In this document: positions 46,439 to 54,460 of the stretch, piece by piece
Layout: every line of letters starts with the position of its first letter
Numbering within the stretch: the first letter of the stretch is position 1
Origin: Crystallibacter degradans
GTDB lineage: Bacteria > Actinomycetota > Actinomycetes > Actinomycetales > Micrococcaceae
Length of the DNA: 64,000 nt
NCBI RefSeq assembly: GCF_012952295.1
Contig: NZ_JABBCH010000005.1
Span: 1-64,000 of the forward strand
Direction of reading: 5' to 3'
Program-made: the position numbers and the translations under genes
The notes under the pieces: model-generated
The model's input: only the letters and a program-made list of their open reading frames with translations
Told to the model about the DNA's origin: nothing
The model's database searches: none

Positions 46439-47995
46439 CTAGAAATTCTTCATGTGCGCCTTAATGGCCTTCACATACGTCTTGGTGTCGTCGAACATGC
46501 CGTGGGTCTTGACCGAGTACTGGCCCTGGTAATACGACGCAATCGCGTCGTCGAGATCGTCGCTGGTGCGCACGAGCGAGCGGATGATCGCCACGCCGGC
46601 AGTGGCGTTGTCGTAGGGATCCAGCAGGTTCAGTTTCCGGCCAACCAGATCCGAAGCCCAATCGCCCGAGGTCGGAATCACCTGCATGGCGCCAATGGCG
46701 TTGGCAGGGGAGACCGCGGTCTGCTGGAAGCCGGATTCCTGATAGGCATGAGCCAACGCAAGAGCCGGATCAACGCCCATGCTGCGTGCCGTGTCCGCAA
46801 TGATTGCCTTCATCTGCGACTGGCTGGGCTGCGGGGTGGAGAGCAGCAACCGCTTGTTCTCGTTGGCCTTCGCGACCACAGCCTGCGGGTACGAGTAATG
46901 CAGGAAGGTGCTCGGCACCAAGGGTTCTGCCGTTGCCGCGTTGACCTCCGCCTGACTGCTGCCGGAACCGGATACCTTGATCTTCTGGCCCGGATAGATG
47001 ACCGACGTCGATTTCAGCCCGCTTGACTGAAGAAGCTTGCTCAGCGTGATGTTGTGCTTGATCGCAATGCCGTAGAGCGTATCGCCGGCCTTGACGGTGT
47101 AGGAGGAGCCGGAGCCCGAGGCCGCTGTCGATGAGGTAGTGGCGGGCTGCACCGAGGCAGCTGAACCGGCGACCTTGATCTTCTGGCCCGGATAGATCGT
47201 GGAAGTGGCCTTGAGACCGTTGAGCGAGAGGATCTTGCTCAGGCCCATGCTGTGGCGGGCGGCAATCCCGGACAGGGTGTCGCCGGATTTGACGGTGTAG
47301 GACCCGCCGGAGCTCGACGACGTCTTTGTCGATGAGGTCGTCGCTGTCGGCGTCGAGGATGCAGCCGAGCCGCTGACCTTGATCTTCTGGCCCGGGTAAA
47401 TGATGGAGCTGGCCCTAAGTCCGTTGAGCGAGAGGATCTTGCTCAGGCCCATGTTGTGGCGGGCGGCAATCCCGGACAGGGTGTCGCCGGATTTGACGGT
47501 GTAGGAGCCGCCGGAGGACGAGGAGGAGCCCGATGATGACGTGGCGGCCGTTCCGGAGGAAGCGCTGCCCGAGAGCTTGATCTTCTGGCCCGGGTAGATG
47601 ATCGAACTGGGCTTCAAGCCGTTGAGGCTGAGGACTTTCGAAGTTCCCAGGCCATAGCGAGCAGCGATGCCACTGATCGTCTCGCCCGACTTGACCGTGT
47701 GGGCTGACGGAGTCGGCTTCAGCGCCGGACGCAGGGTGGACGGAAGCTGGAGTGCGACATCTGAAGCCGGAACCAACTTGGACGGCAGCACCTGGAGGTC
47801 CGGGCCGGCCAGCTTGGGCTGCAGTGCCATGCGGGGAGCTTGCTCCGCTGCTTGGGCCGGAAGCGCAAAAGCAGCGGAGGAAAGTACGACGGCGGGAATC
47901 GCCGCGGTGGCCGCGGCGGTCAGCAGCTTGCGGGAAGGCTGGGCTGCAGTCCGTCCCTGGGCGCGGCTGCTGGAGTACGGGCGCTGGTCAGTCAT
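46439..47995 (-). CDS. Secreted LysM/lytic transglycosylase
   Basis: The 518-residue protein has a signal peptide (KLLTAAATAAIPAVVLSSAAFA, ending ALPAQA), four LysM repeats of about 43 residues and a C-terminal lysozyme-like SLT domain with AYQESGFQQTAVSPANAIGAMQ. It should bind and cleave peptidoglycan in the wall. Ser/Thr-rich linkers separate the repeats. The ATG at 47995 is preferred over 48001 because GAGGA lies 6 bases upstream. Its position beside the PASTA kinase suggests a link to wall remodelling. Confidence 0.9.
   Translation of the reverse strand: MTDQRPYSSSRAQGRTAAQPSRKLLTAAATAAIPAVVLSSAAFALPAQAAEQAPRMALQPKLAGPDLQVLPSKLVPASDVALQLPSTLRPALKPTPSAHTVKSGETISGIAARYGLGTSKVLSLNGLKPSSIIYPGQKIKLSGSASSGTAATSSSGSSSSSGGSYTVKSGDTLSGIAARHNMGLSKILSLNGLRASSIIYPGQKIKVSGSAASSTPTATTSSTKTSSSSGGSYTVKSGDTLSGIAARHSMGLSKILSLNGLKATSTIYPGQKIKVAGSAASVQPATTSSTAASGSGSSYTVKAGDTLYGIAIKHNITLSKLLQSSGLKSTSVIYPGQKIKVSGSGSSQAEVNAATAEPLVPSTFLHYSYPQAVVAKANENKRLLLSTPQPSQSQMKAIIADTARSMGVDPALALAHAYQESGFQQTAVSPANAIGAMQVIPTSGDWASDLVGRKLNLLDPYDNATAGVAIIRSLVRTSDDLDDAIASYYQGQYSVKTHGMFDDTKTYVKAIKAHMKNF
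46971..47697 (-). repeat. Four LysM coding repeats
   Basis: Four repeats of the form YTVKSGDTLSGIAARHNMGL followed by SKILSLNGL and IYPGQKIKV lie between about 46971 and 47697. Copies 2 and 3 are nearly identical at DNA level, including long identical blocks, so unequal recombination is possible. Confidence 0.85.
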
Positions 47996-48213
47996 GGACA
48001 TTCCTCATCAGTGGTCAGCGGCATATGCCGTAGGCCCGTAGGCTGTTGAACGAGTTGCGAGTGTTTCAGTTGTTATTAAAGTGAAACTTGTGACTTGAGT
48101 GAATCTACACTAATTCCGCATAACACAAAAGCGAAATTTGGAGCCCGGATATCCGGGGCGGCGTGTCGAGTTCGGAAGTGGTTTGAAAGGCCCGCTCATG
48201 GCACGCTTATTAC

Positions 48214-48567
48214 GTGAGTGAACTCGAAGAATTAATTACCGAATGGTTGCCGTTGCCCGATGTGGCCGAACGTCTCGACGTGTCAATCAAGAAGGTCCAT
48301 AGCCTTATTGATGAAGGAGCCGTGATTGCTGTTCGGGTCGGAGAGCGGAATATCCGGTCCGTTCCAGCCGCATTCATTGTTGAAGACCAGATCCTTGACA
48401 GCCTTAAGGGAACAATTGCAGTTCTCGGGGATTCAGGCTTTGGCGACGAGGAAATACTGCGCTGGCTCTTTACCGCCGATGAAACACTCCCGGGCCGCCC
48501 GATCGACGCGCTGCGGGAGGGCCGCAAGACCGAGATCCGGCGCCGCGCCCAGGCCCTCGCCTGGTAG
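48214..48567 (+). CDS. Rv2175c-like DNA-binding protein
   Basis: The 117-residue protein has an N-terminal winged-helix/excisionase-like motif (LPDVAERLDVSIKKVHSLIDEGAVI) and a C-terminal helical domain. In M. tuberculosis Rv2175c is a DNA-binding substrate of PknL, and here the gene lies near the pknL homolog, which supports the assignment. The GTG start is assumed and no good ribosome binding site is seen. It is divergent from the LysM gene across a 218-base, AT-richer region. Confidence 0.82.
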   Translation: MSELEELITEWLPLPDVAERLDVSIKKVHSLIDEGAVIAVRVGERNIRSVPAAFIVEDQILDSLKGTIAVLGDSGFGDEEILRWLFTADETLPGRPIDALREGRKTEIRRRAQALAW

Positions 48568-48584
48568 GGCTCTCTTGGGGGCGC

Positions 48585-48611
48585 GCCGGCCGGCCTCGTA
48601 GCTGGGCCGGC
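48585..48611. terminator. Hairpin between converging genes
   Basis: GCCGGCC (48585-48591) pairs with GGCCGGC (48605-48611). An outer CTGGTAGGG / CCCTCTACCAG pairing extends the stem with gaps. It lies between the Rv2175c-like and polyprenyl synthase genes. Confidence 0.6.
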
Positions 48612-48636
48612 ACCCTCTACCAGACGTAATTTTGAA

Positions 48637-49740
48637 CTATGCGGTTCGCCGCACCGCGCGGTCGGCGAGGTATTGCAGGGCCTCGCCGACAACGGAGTCC
48701 ACAGGCAGCAGTTCCAAGGCCTCAAAAGCAGCAGCACTGCGTTCGGCAATCATCGCTTCAACTGCTCCGAGGGCTCCCGACTGTTCGATGATCCCGCGGA
48801 GCCCGTCGATTTCCGCTCCCGTGAGAGCCGGTGAACCCAGATGCTTTTCGAGATAGGCACGCTCCGAAGCGCTGCAGTTGTTGAGCGTCAATCCGATCAA
48901 TACGGTCCGCTTGCCTTCGCGCAGATCGTCGCCGGCGGGCTTGCCTGTTGTTACAGGGTCTCCGAAGACGCCAAGGACGTCATCGCGGATCTGGAACGCT
49001 TCTCCCAACGGGAGTCCGAATGCGGAATAACGGCTGATCAGTCCCGAGTCGCCTCCGGCTAAGGCGCCGCCCAGGCAGAGTGGATGCTCCGTTGAATACT
49101 TGGCGGACTTGTAACGAAGAATCTTCAGCGCCCGGTCAACCGCCTGCTCCAGTGGCCGGCCGGGGCCGGCTACTTCTTCAAGTACATCCAGGTACTGTCC
49201 GGCCATCACCTCGGCACGCATTCTGTTGAAGATCTTCCGGGCCTTTGTTCCGGAGACGCCCTCCGAACCGATCCCGGCGAAGACTTCTTCGCTGAAGGAC
49301 AAACAGAGGTCGCCCGCGAGGATAGCGGCGGCCTCGCCGTAGCGTTCGGCGTCCAGGGACCACCCGCGTTGACGATGCCGGAGTTCAAAGCCACGGTGTA
49401 CGCTCGGCTTTCCCCTCCTGGTATCCGAACGGTCAATGATGTCGTCATGGATCAGTGCCGCAGCCTGGAAAAGTTCAATGGCGATACCCGCTTGAACAGC
49501 CTGTCCGGCCAACTCGGCACCGCCGGCTCCGCGCCATCCCCAGTAGGCGAGCAAGGCACGCAACCGTTTTCCGCCGTCAGCCAGAGCCGCCACGGCATCT
49601 ATCAGCTCAGCGGCGTCCTCGGAGATCTCCTGCAACTGCGCGCGTTGTTCACCGAGGAACTCCTGTAACCCGGAGACGAGGCTGATCTGGAATTTCTCCT
49701 GCTCCGCTGTCGAACGGTTTCTGTTGACAGATGTCTCCAT
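48637..49740 (-). CDS. Polyprenyl diphosphate synthase (geranylgeranyl diphosphate synthase-like)
   Basis: The 367-residue trans-prenyltransferase has the first aspartate-rich motif in LIHDDIIDRSDTRRGKPSVH and the second region FQIRDDVLGVFGDP. It makes a C15-C20 or longer isoprenyl diphosphate for quinones, carotenoids or lipid carriers; chain length is not readable. GGAAAG lies 9 bases before ATG 49740 and 3 bases before ATG 49746, so the former is preferred. Position corresponds to idsA2 (Rv2173). Confidence 0.88.
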   Translation of the reverse strand: METSVNRNRSTAEQEKFQISLVSGLQEFLGEQRAQLQEISEDAAELIDAVAALADGGKRLRALLAYWGWRGAGGAELAGQAVQAGIAIELFQAAALIHDDIIDRSDTRRGKPSVHRGFELRHRQRGWSLDAERYGEAAAILAGDLCLSFSEEVFAGIGSEGVSGTKARKIFNRMRAEVMAGQYLDVLEEVAGPGRPLEQAVDRALKILRYKSAKYSTEHPLCLGGALAGGDSGLISRYSAFGLPLGEAFQIRDDVLGVFGDPVTTGKPAGDDLREGKRTVLIGLTLNNCSASERAYLEKHLGSPALTGAEIDGLRGIIEQSGALGAVEAMIAERSAAAFEALELLPVDSVVGEALQYLADRAVRRTA

Positions 49741-49868
49741 GTTCATCGGCTTTCCACAGAAAGGGGTGATCCGGGCCGGTGATATTGCAGCAAGACATAC
49801 TCCTCGACGGGCAGGCGGGTACCTGACCAGTCTAGCCACGGTGGAGTGCCGTCAGGCCCAGCGGAACT

Positions 49869-49874
49869 TACCAT
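49869..49874 (+). promoter_or_regulatory. Putative -10 box for leaderless dinB
   Basis: TACCAT lies 6 bases before the GTG at 49881. GAGAGG directly abuts the GTG and is too close to work as a Shine-Dalgarno. No LexA-type box is seen. Confidence 0.4.
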
Positions 49875-49880
49875 TGAGAG

Positions 49881-51182
49881 GTGAGCGAGGCACGGCAGCA
49901 AAACTGCACCATCATGCATGTCGACATGGACGCGTTTTTCGTCGCCGTCGAACTCCTTGAACGTCCGGATCTGGTCGGCCGGCCGGTGATTGTCGGATCG
50001 CCATCGGGAAGGTCGGTTGTACTCTCAGCTTCGTACGAAGCCAGGGAACATGGCGTTCGATCCGCAATGCCGATGTCGCGTGCCCAGCGCTTGAGTCCGC
50101 ATGCCGTCATTATCGAACCGCATCAGTACAAGTACCACCGGATGTCCGAAAAGGTCATGGAAATCTTCCGGAACATCACCCCCGAAGTTGAGCAACTGAG
50201 TGTGGACGAAGCATTTCTTGACGTCAGTGGTTCGATTCGCAGACTGGGACAACCACTGGAGATCGGCGCGCTCATCCGGCAGACCATCCGGTCGGAGCTG
50301 GGAATCACCGCCACGGTTGGGATTGCCTCGAGTAAGTTTGTGGCGAAGATCGCCTCCACTCATGCCAAGCCTGATGGTTTGCTGCTGATTCCGCAGGAAC
50401 GCACGGTCGAGTTTCTGCACACGCTACCGGTGGGAGCACTGTGGGGTGTGGGGGCGAAAACCGGCGACATTCTGGCCAGGCTGGGCATCCATACGGTCGC
50501 GGACTTGGCCCACACACCCCAACAGACACTGCGTCGCATTCTTGGCACGACCGGGGACCACGTGTACCGGCTGGCCTGGGGGATCGACGACCGGAAAGTG
50601 ACGCCGGAAAGGCTGGAGAAGAGTGTCGGCGCCGAGGAGACTTTTGCGACCGATGTCTCGGACACCGCGCAGTTGCAGCGCGAACTGCTGCGTCTTGCGC
50701 ACCGTACCGCTGTGCGGCTCAGGGCGTCCGGAATGCAATGCAGGGGAGTGGCGCTGAAACTTCGCTACGCGGACTTCACTACTTTGAGCAGGTCCCGGCG
50801 CCTTGCGGAGCCCGCCGACAGCGCTCACCAGCTGTATGCGGCGGCTGTGGCACAGCTCGCCGGCCTGGGTGAGCGGCCGATGCCTGTTCGGCTGATAGGC
50901 CTGCGCGCAGAGCAGCTGGAGCCATCGGCCGGCGCGGGGCAGCAGCTGACCATTGACGGCACCGAGGATAACTGGCGGACCGCTGAGGAGGCGCTGGACA
51001 AAGTGAATTTGAAGTTCGGCCGTGGCGGAGTCATGCCGGCCGCCCTGTTGCCACCAGCCCAAAGGGGCACCAGCCCTGGGCGGAATCAAGTTTCGACGGG
51101 CGGTACGAGCGGCGAAGCGGGGCTTGCAGCGGGTGCCCGGCAGAACGCGGAGACGGGTCGGAAGGACGACAGGACCGGATAA
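49881..51182 (+). CDS. dinB: DNA polymerase IV (DinB)
   Basis: The 433-residue Y-family polymerase has catalytic motifs HVDMDAFFVAVE and SVDEAFLDVSG, followed by thumb (helix-hairpin-helix) and little-finger domains. The C-terminal 60 residues are variable; no clear beta-clamp QL(S/D)LF motif is visible, although QLTIDG at the little-finger end is similar. It performs error-prone bypass of damaged templates. The GTG start lacks a ribosome binding site. Confidence 0.92.
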   Translation: MSEARQQNCTIMHVDMDAFFVAVELLERPDLVGRPVIVGSPSGRSVVLSASYEAREHGVRSAMPMSRAQRLSPHAVIIEPHQYKYHRMSEKVMEIFRNITPEVEQLSVDEAFLDVSGSIRRLGQPLEIGALIRQTIRSELGITATVGIASSKFVAKIASTHAKPDGLLLIPQERTVEFLHTLPVGALWGVGAKTGDILARLGIHTVADLAHTPQQTLRRILGTTGDHVYRLAWGIDDRKVTPERLEKSVGAEETFATDVSDTAQLQRELLRLAHRTAVRLRASGMQCRGVALKLRYADFTTLSRSRRLAEPADSAHQLYAAAVAQLAGLGERPMPVRLIGLRAEQLEPSAGAGQQLTIDGTEDNWRTAEEALDKVNLKFGRGGVMPAALLPPAQRGTSPGRNQVSTGGTSGEAGLAAGARQNAETGRKDDRTG

Positions 51183-51361
51183 ACCGTGATGAGCGCTGGA
51201 TGAGCCGTCAATAAGGACATGCAGCTTTCGAATGGGCCGTTTGCAATCTATCCTTAGTAGTAAGGAAATGAAGTTTTTACGGGAAGTTCGAGGAACTCTT
51301 TTCCCAGCACGTCCGTTTCATAGGTACGCGGACTACGGGGGACAGGAAGAAGGAGGTTCAG

Positions 51362-51742
51362 ATGCCACTCTCAGAGCATGAACAGCGGCTGCTGGATCAG
51401 CTGGAGCAGCAACTGCATGCTGATGACCCCAAATTTGCCAGCCACATGGAGTCGGCCTCGGGCCGGTCGCTGTCAACGAGGCACATTGTTGTCGGCTCGT
51501 TGATCGCGGTGGCGGGCATTCTGGTGCTGTTGATTGGTATCTCCAACCAAATCATTGCCTTGGGTGTTCTGGGATTCATTGTGATGGGGGCCGGGGTCTA
51601 CTGGGCTACGAGCAAGCGGTCAGGAGGAGGCAAAGACGCTTCGTCCACATCCGGCAAGTCTTCTCCGCCATCCAAGGGAGGGTTTATGTCCAACCTGGAG
51701 AACCGGTGGGACGAACGCCGCCAGGGCGAGGACCGCCAATGA
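51362..51742 (+). CDS. DUF3040 membrane protein
   Basis: The 126-residue protein starts with MPLSEHEQRLLDQLEQQLHADDPKF, the hallmark of DUF3040. Two transmembrane helices follow (IVVGSLIAVAGILVLLIGI and IIALGVLGFIVMGAGVYW). The function is unknown. Location just upstream of mraZ is conserved in actinobacteria (Rv2169c in M. tuberculosis), which hints at a link to wall growth. GAAGGAGG precedes the ATG. Confidence 0.9.
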   Translation: MPLSEHEQRLLDQLEQQLHADDPKFASHMESASGRSLSTRHIVVGSLIAVAGILVLLIGISNQIIALGVLGFIVMGAGVYWATSKRSGGGKDASSTSGKSSPPSKGGFMSNLENRWDERRQGEDRQ

Positions 51743-51822
51743 CCACATCGCCATGAGGACCACCTAGCTAGCCAGCCTCCTTGCTCCACTTTCCTCCACG
51801 CGGCGGAAACCAGAGCTAAAAG

Positions 51823-51850
51823 AAAGACCCGTCCAGGACGGGTCTTTTCT
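51823..51850 (+). terminator. Terminator after DUF3040 gene
   Basis: AAAGACCCGTCC and its complement form a strong hairpin followed by TTTTCTTATTT. It isolates the dcw cluster from upstream transcription. Confidence 0.9.
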
Positions 51851-51981
51851 TATTTAACGGCTTCTGGCCGCTCCCGCGTACCAATCTGGGCCAATTCCCT
51901 CCACCTTCCACCACCTCCTCCATTTCCTGATCTGGCGCGGAATACAGCCGAAGAGAAATACCCCTAACTCCGCTTTATGTG

Positions 51982-52009
51982 TTGACTGTGGTGAATTGTG
52001 GAGTAAAGT
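51982..52009 (+). promoter_or_regulatory. mraZ (dcw) promoter
   Basis: TTGACT (51982-51987) and TAAAGT (52004-52009) are separated by 16 bases. This is the best sigma-70-like promoter in the window and would drive the dcw cluster. Two of the GTGG repeats lie in the spacer and a third overlaps the -10. Confidence 0.75.
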
Positions 52010-52031
52010 GGAGGACATCAGAGGGTAGTGG
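51988..52031 (+). promoter_or_regulatory. MraZ-box-like GTGG direct repeats
   Basis: GTGG occurs at 51988, 51998 and 52008, a period of exactly 10 bp, and again in phase at 52028. The first and last continue as GTGGTGAA. MraZ proteins bind several short direct repeats spaced about 10 bp before their own gene, so this is the probable autoregulatory operator. Confidence 0.72.
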
Positions 52032-52077
52032 TGAACGCAGGAGGTTGACTAACTCCTTTATCGGCAAGGCGGTGGCG

Positions 52078-52509
52078 ATGTTCCTCGGAACACATACGCC
52101 GCGGCTGGACGAAAAGGGGCGGTTGATTCTCCCGGCCAAGTTCCGTGAGGAACTGTCCGACGGACTCGTGCTCACACGGGGACAAGAGCGTTGCATCTAC
52201 GTCTTCAGTCAGCGGGAATTCGAACGGGTGCATGAAGAAATGCGCAAGGCACCCATATCGTCACGGCAAGCCCGTGACTACGCTCGGGTTTTCCTGTCCG
52301 GAGCCTCTGACGAGGTACCTGATAAGCAAGGCCGGGTTACGATTCCGTCCGCGCTTCGTGCTTATGCAGGCCTGGACCGGGAACTCGCCGTTATCGGCGC
52401 CGGAACGCGTGCAGAAATCTGGGACGCGCAGGCTTGGAACGAGTACCTGACGGAGAAGGAAGCCGCCTTCTCCGAAACAGATGAAGATGCAATACCTGGA
52501 ATCTTCTGA
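52078..52509 (+). CDS. mraZ: Transcriptional regulator MraZ
   Basis: The 143-residue protein has two AbrB-like MraZ repeats, each with a conserved pattern: [14 protein letters not shown] and [14 protein letters not shown]. It is the first gene of the dcw cluster and usually represses it. The ATG at 52078 matches the family N-terminus [11 protein letters not shown]; an upstream extension of the frame is not used. AAGGCGG lies before the ATG. Confidence 0.95.
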   Translation: MFLGTHTPRLDEKGRLILPAKFREELSDGLVLTRGQERCIYVFSQREFERVHEEMRKAPISSRQARDYARVFLSGASDEVPDKQGRVTIPSALRAYAGLDRELAVIGAGTRAEIWDAQAWNEYLTEKEAAFSETDEDAIPGIF

Positions 52510-52709
52510 CCTAGGTCGGAAACAGCACTACCGCCGGATTCTTGAATGAGATCTCCAGCCGCCCAGCACGACCACCTGAATCACCTTCCCCGGAATCAGG
52601 CGGAGAGGCTAGGCGCGGATGGGGATCTGGTCCAAGAATCAATCGGTTTAAAGGACTTGCAGGAAACAGAAGAACCCAAGCAACAAAAACAACCGGAGGA
52701 GCAGGCTGG

Positions 52710-53699
52710 ATGAGCGAGGATCGCCCGACAGAGGACCGTCACGTCCCCGTGCTGCGCGACCGCTGCATCAACCTCCTGGCTCCGGCAATCGAGAAGGCCA
52801 TTGAAGCCACCGGACGTGCCGTTGTCGTTGACGCCACCCTGGGCATGGGCGGCCATTCCGAGGCTCTGCTCCGGCGGTATGAGCAGCTGCACCTGATCGG
52901 CATAGACCGGGACGAGCAGGCTCTGGGCCTCGCGGGCAAGCGGCTGGCTGAATTCGGCAGCAGGACAGACTTGGTGCACGCCGTCTATGACGAGATTGCC
53001 GACGTCGTCCGTGATCTTGGCATAGACACCGTGGACGGAGTGCTTTTTGACCTGGGCGTCTCATCGATGCAGCTCGACGAACGGGACCGTGGCTTCGCCT
53101 ATTCCTACGACGCGCCGCTGGACATGCGTATGGACACCAGCCGGGGACAGACCGCGGCAGACGTAGTGAACACCTACAGCCAGGACGAGCTGGTGCGCAT
53201 TATCCGCAAGTGGGGCGAGGAGAAGTTCGCCGGCAGGATCGCATCCGCCATTGTGGCAGCCCGCGATGAAGCTCCGCTCGACACGACGGGGCAGCTGGTG
53301 GACGCAATCCGCAAAGTGGTCCCGGCATCGGCGGCACGCACCGGCGGGCACCCGGCGAAGAGGACCTTTCAGGCGCTGCGGATCGAAGTCAATGAAGAGC
53401 TGGAGGTGCTTGAACGCGCCATCCCGGCTGCATTGGAGGTCCTGGGGATGGGCGGCCGGGTAGTGGCCATGTCCTACCACTCCCTGGAGGACAAAATCGT
53501 CAAGGGCTTCTTCGCCGCCGGCTCGCGGTCATCGGCGCCCGTCGGGTTCCCCGTGGAGCTGGAAGAGCACAAGGCCCAGTTGAAAACTTTGACCAAGGGC
53601 ACCGAGGTGCCGACTGAAGCAGAGATCGCAGAAAACCCGCGGGCGGCTTCGGCCAGACTGCGGGCGGTAGAACGGATTCGGAACAGGAGCTCCTCATGA
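52710..53699 (+). CDS. rsmH: 16S rRNA (cytosine-1402-N4) methyltransferase
   Basis: The 329-residue enzyme methylates C1402 of 16S rRNA. It has the N-terminal [13 protein letters not shown], the SAM motif [16 protein letters not shown], and the C-terminal [18 protein letters not shown]. The start at 52710 has GGAGGA 9 bases upstream; an open frame to 52542 lacks family similarity. Its stop overlaps the ftsL start by 4 bases. Confidence 0.95.
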   Translation: MSEDRPTEDRHVPVLRDRCINLLAPAIEKAIEATGRAVVVDATLGMGGHSEALLRRYEQLHLIGIDRDEQALGLAGKRLAEFGSRTDLVHAVYDEIADVVRDLGIDTVDGVLFDLGVSSMQLDERDRGFAYSYDAPLDMRMDTSRGQTAADVVNTYSQDELVRIIRKWGEEKFAGRIASAIVAARDEAPLDTTGQLVDAIRKVVPASAARTGGHPAKRTFQALRIEVNEELEVLERAIPAALEVLGMGGRVVAMSYHSLEDKIVKGFFAAGSRSSAPVGFPVELEEHKAQLKTLTKGTEVPTEAEIAENPRAASARLRAVERIRNRSSS

Positions 53700-54424
53700 G
53701 TGCAACAGCTCGGAACACCAGGCCGGCAGTTCAACCCTTGGTGGAGGGCAGCACCGCCCGGGACGCCCGGTATGCCCGCGCGCTGCCCGAACGGAGCGCG
53801 GCGCCCCGCACACCGCTGTCGCTAGTACCATCCGGTCCGGCGCGCAAGCGCGTGCCTTTTGCCGTGTTCTGCTTCGCCGTGCTCGTTGCCGCCCTCGGAT
53901 GCGTGCTGGTACTCAATATCTCCGTGTCCGGAGGACAGTACGACATCGTGAAGCTGCGCGGCGAACAGGTCGCCTTGGCCCAGCAGAACGAAAAACTGAC
54001 ACAGCAGCTGGAAAACCGCCAGGCTCCACAGAATCTGGCCGCGGAGGCTGCACAATTGGGAATGGTGGTTTCGCCTTCGGTCGGTTCCATTGATTTGGAG
54101 ACGATGAAGGTCAGCGGGGATCCGCAGGCGGCAAAGGAAGGCTCTGCGCCGTCACAGTTGGTGGATCGTCCGGAACTCCCGGCGCAGGCACTGACGCCCG
54201 CTGAGGCCGCTGAAGCCGAGTCTGGCGCTGAAACCGGAGCCGAGGCTCCGGTTGAGGCCGAAGCTCCGGCAGCAGCGGAAAAGGCAGTTGAGGCAGACCA
54301 GCCGCCGGCAAAACCGAAGCGGGCAGCCGAACAGGCGTCAGCCGGGGGCAGTGAGAAGATATTCAGCCCCGAGGAGCTGAACGGCGGAACCATCCCGGCA
54401 CCGAAGCAAAAAACAGGGCAGTAA
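53696..54424 (+). CDS. ftsL: FtsL-like septum protein with long acidic tail
   Basis: The 242-residue protein has a cytoplasmic basic region of about 50 residues, one transmembrane helix ([21 protein letters not shown], split) and a coiled coil ([25 protein letters not shown] in part) with the [15 protein letters not shown] septum-protein segment. A tail of about 110 residues rich in Ala, Glu and Pro follows. Position between rsmH and ftsI is diagnostic for FtsL. The ATG overlaps the rsmH stop (ATGA). Confidence 0.85.
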   Translation: MSATARNTRPAVQPLVEGSTARDARYARALPERSAAPRTPLSLVPSGPARKRVPFAVFCFAVLVAALGCVLVLNISVSGGQYDIVKLRGEQVALAQQNEKLTQQLENRQAPQNLAAEAAQLGMVVSPSVGSIDLETMKVSGDPQAAKEGSAPSQLVDRPELPAQALTPAEAAEAESGAETGAEAPVEAEAPAAAEKAVEADQPPAKPKRAAEQASAGGSEKIFSPEELNGGTIPAPKQKTGQ

Positions 54425-54460
54425 CAACCAATTGCCCGGTGAGACGAACGAGGATCCCTA

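Larger units (their letters stand above)
51743..52077. other. Intergenic region upstream of mraZ
   Basis: This 335-base stretch has no gene. It holds two CTCCAC boxes 10 bp apart (51784, 51794), a terminator (51823-51850), a pyrimidine-rich CCAC tract (51899-51923), and the mraZ promoter with its GTGG repeats (51982-52031). Confidence 0.7.

Noticed and set aside
48064-48088. GTTTCA...TGAAAC inverted repeat upstream of the LysM gene as a parS site
   Set aside because: parS is a contiguous TGTTTCACGTGAAACA. Here the arms are 13 bases apart, so it is at most a leader hairpin.
47996-48213. c-di-AMP (ydaO) riboswitch in the leader of the LysM gene
   Set aside because: Such riboswitches often precede wall hydrolase genes in actinobacteria, but I could not find the conserved ydaO core or pairing pattern here.
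48199-48216. Leaderless start for the Rv2175c-like gene
   Set aside because: No TANNNT hexamer lies at the 6-8 base distance from the GTG; TTATTAC is directly adjacent to the start.
51979-52077. Extended mraZ start inside the promoter
   Set aside because: The extension would translate the promoter and GTGG boxes; MraZ proteins begin MFLGTH at 52078.
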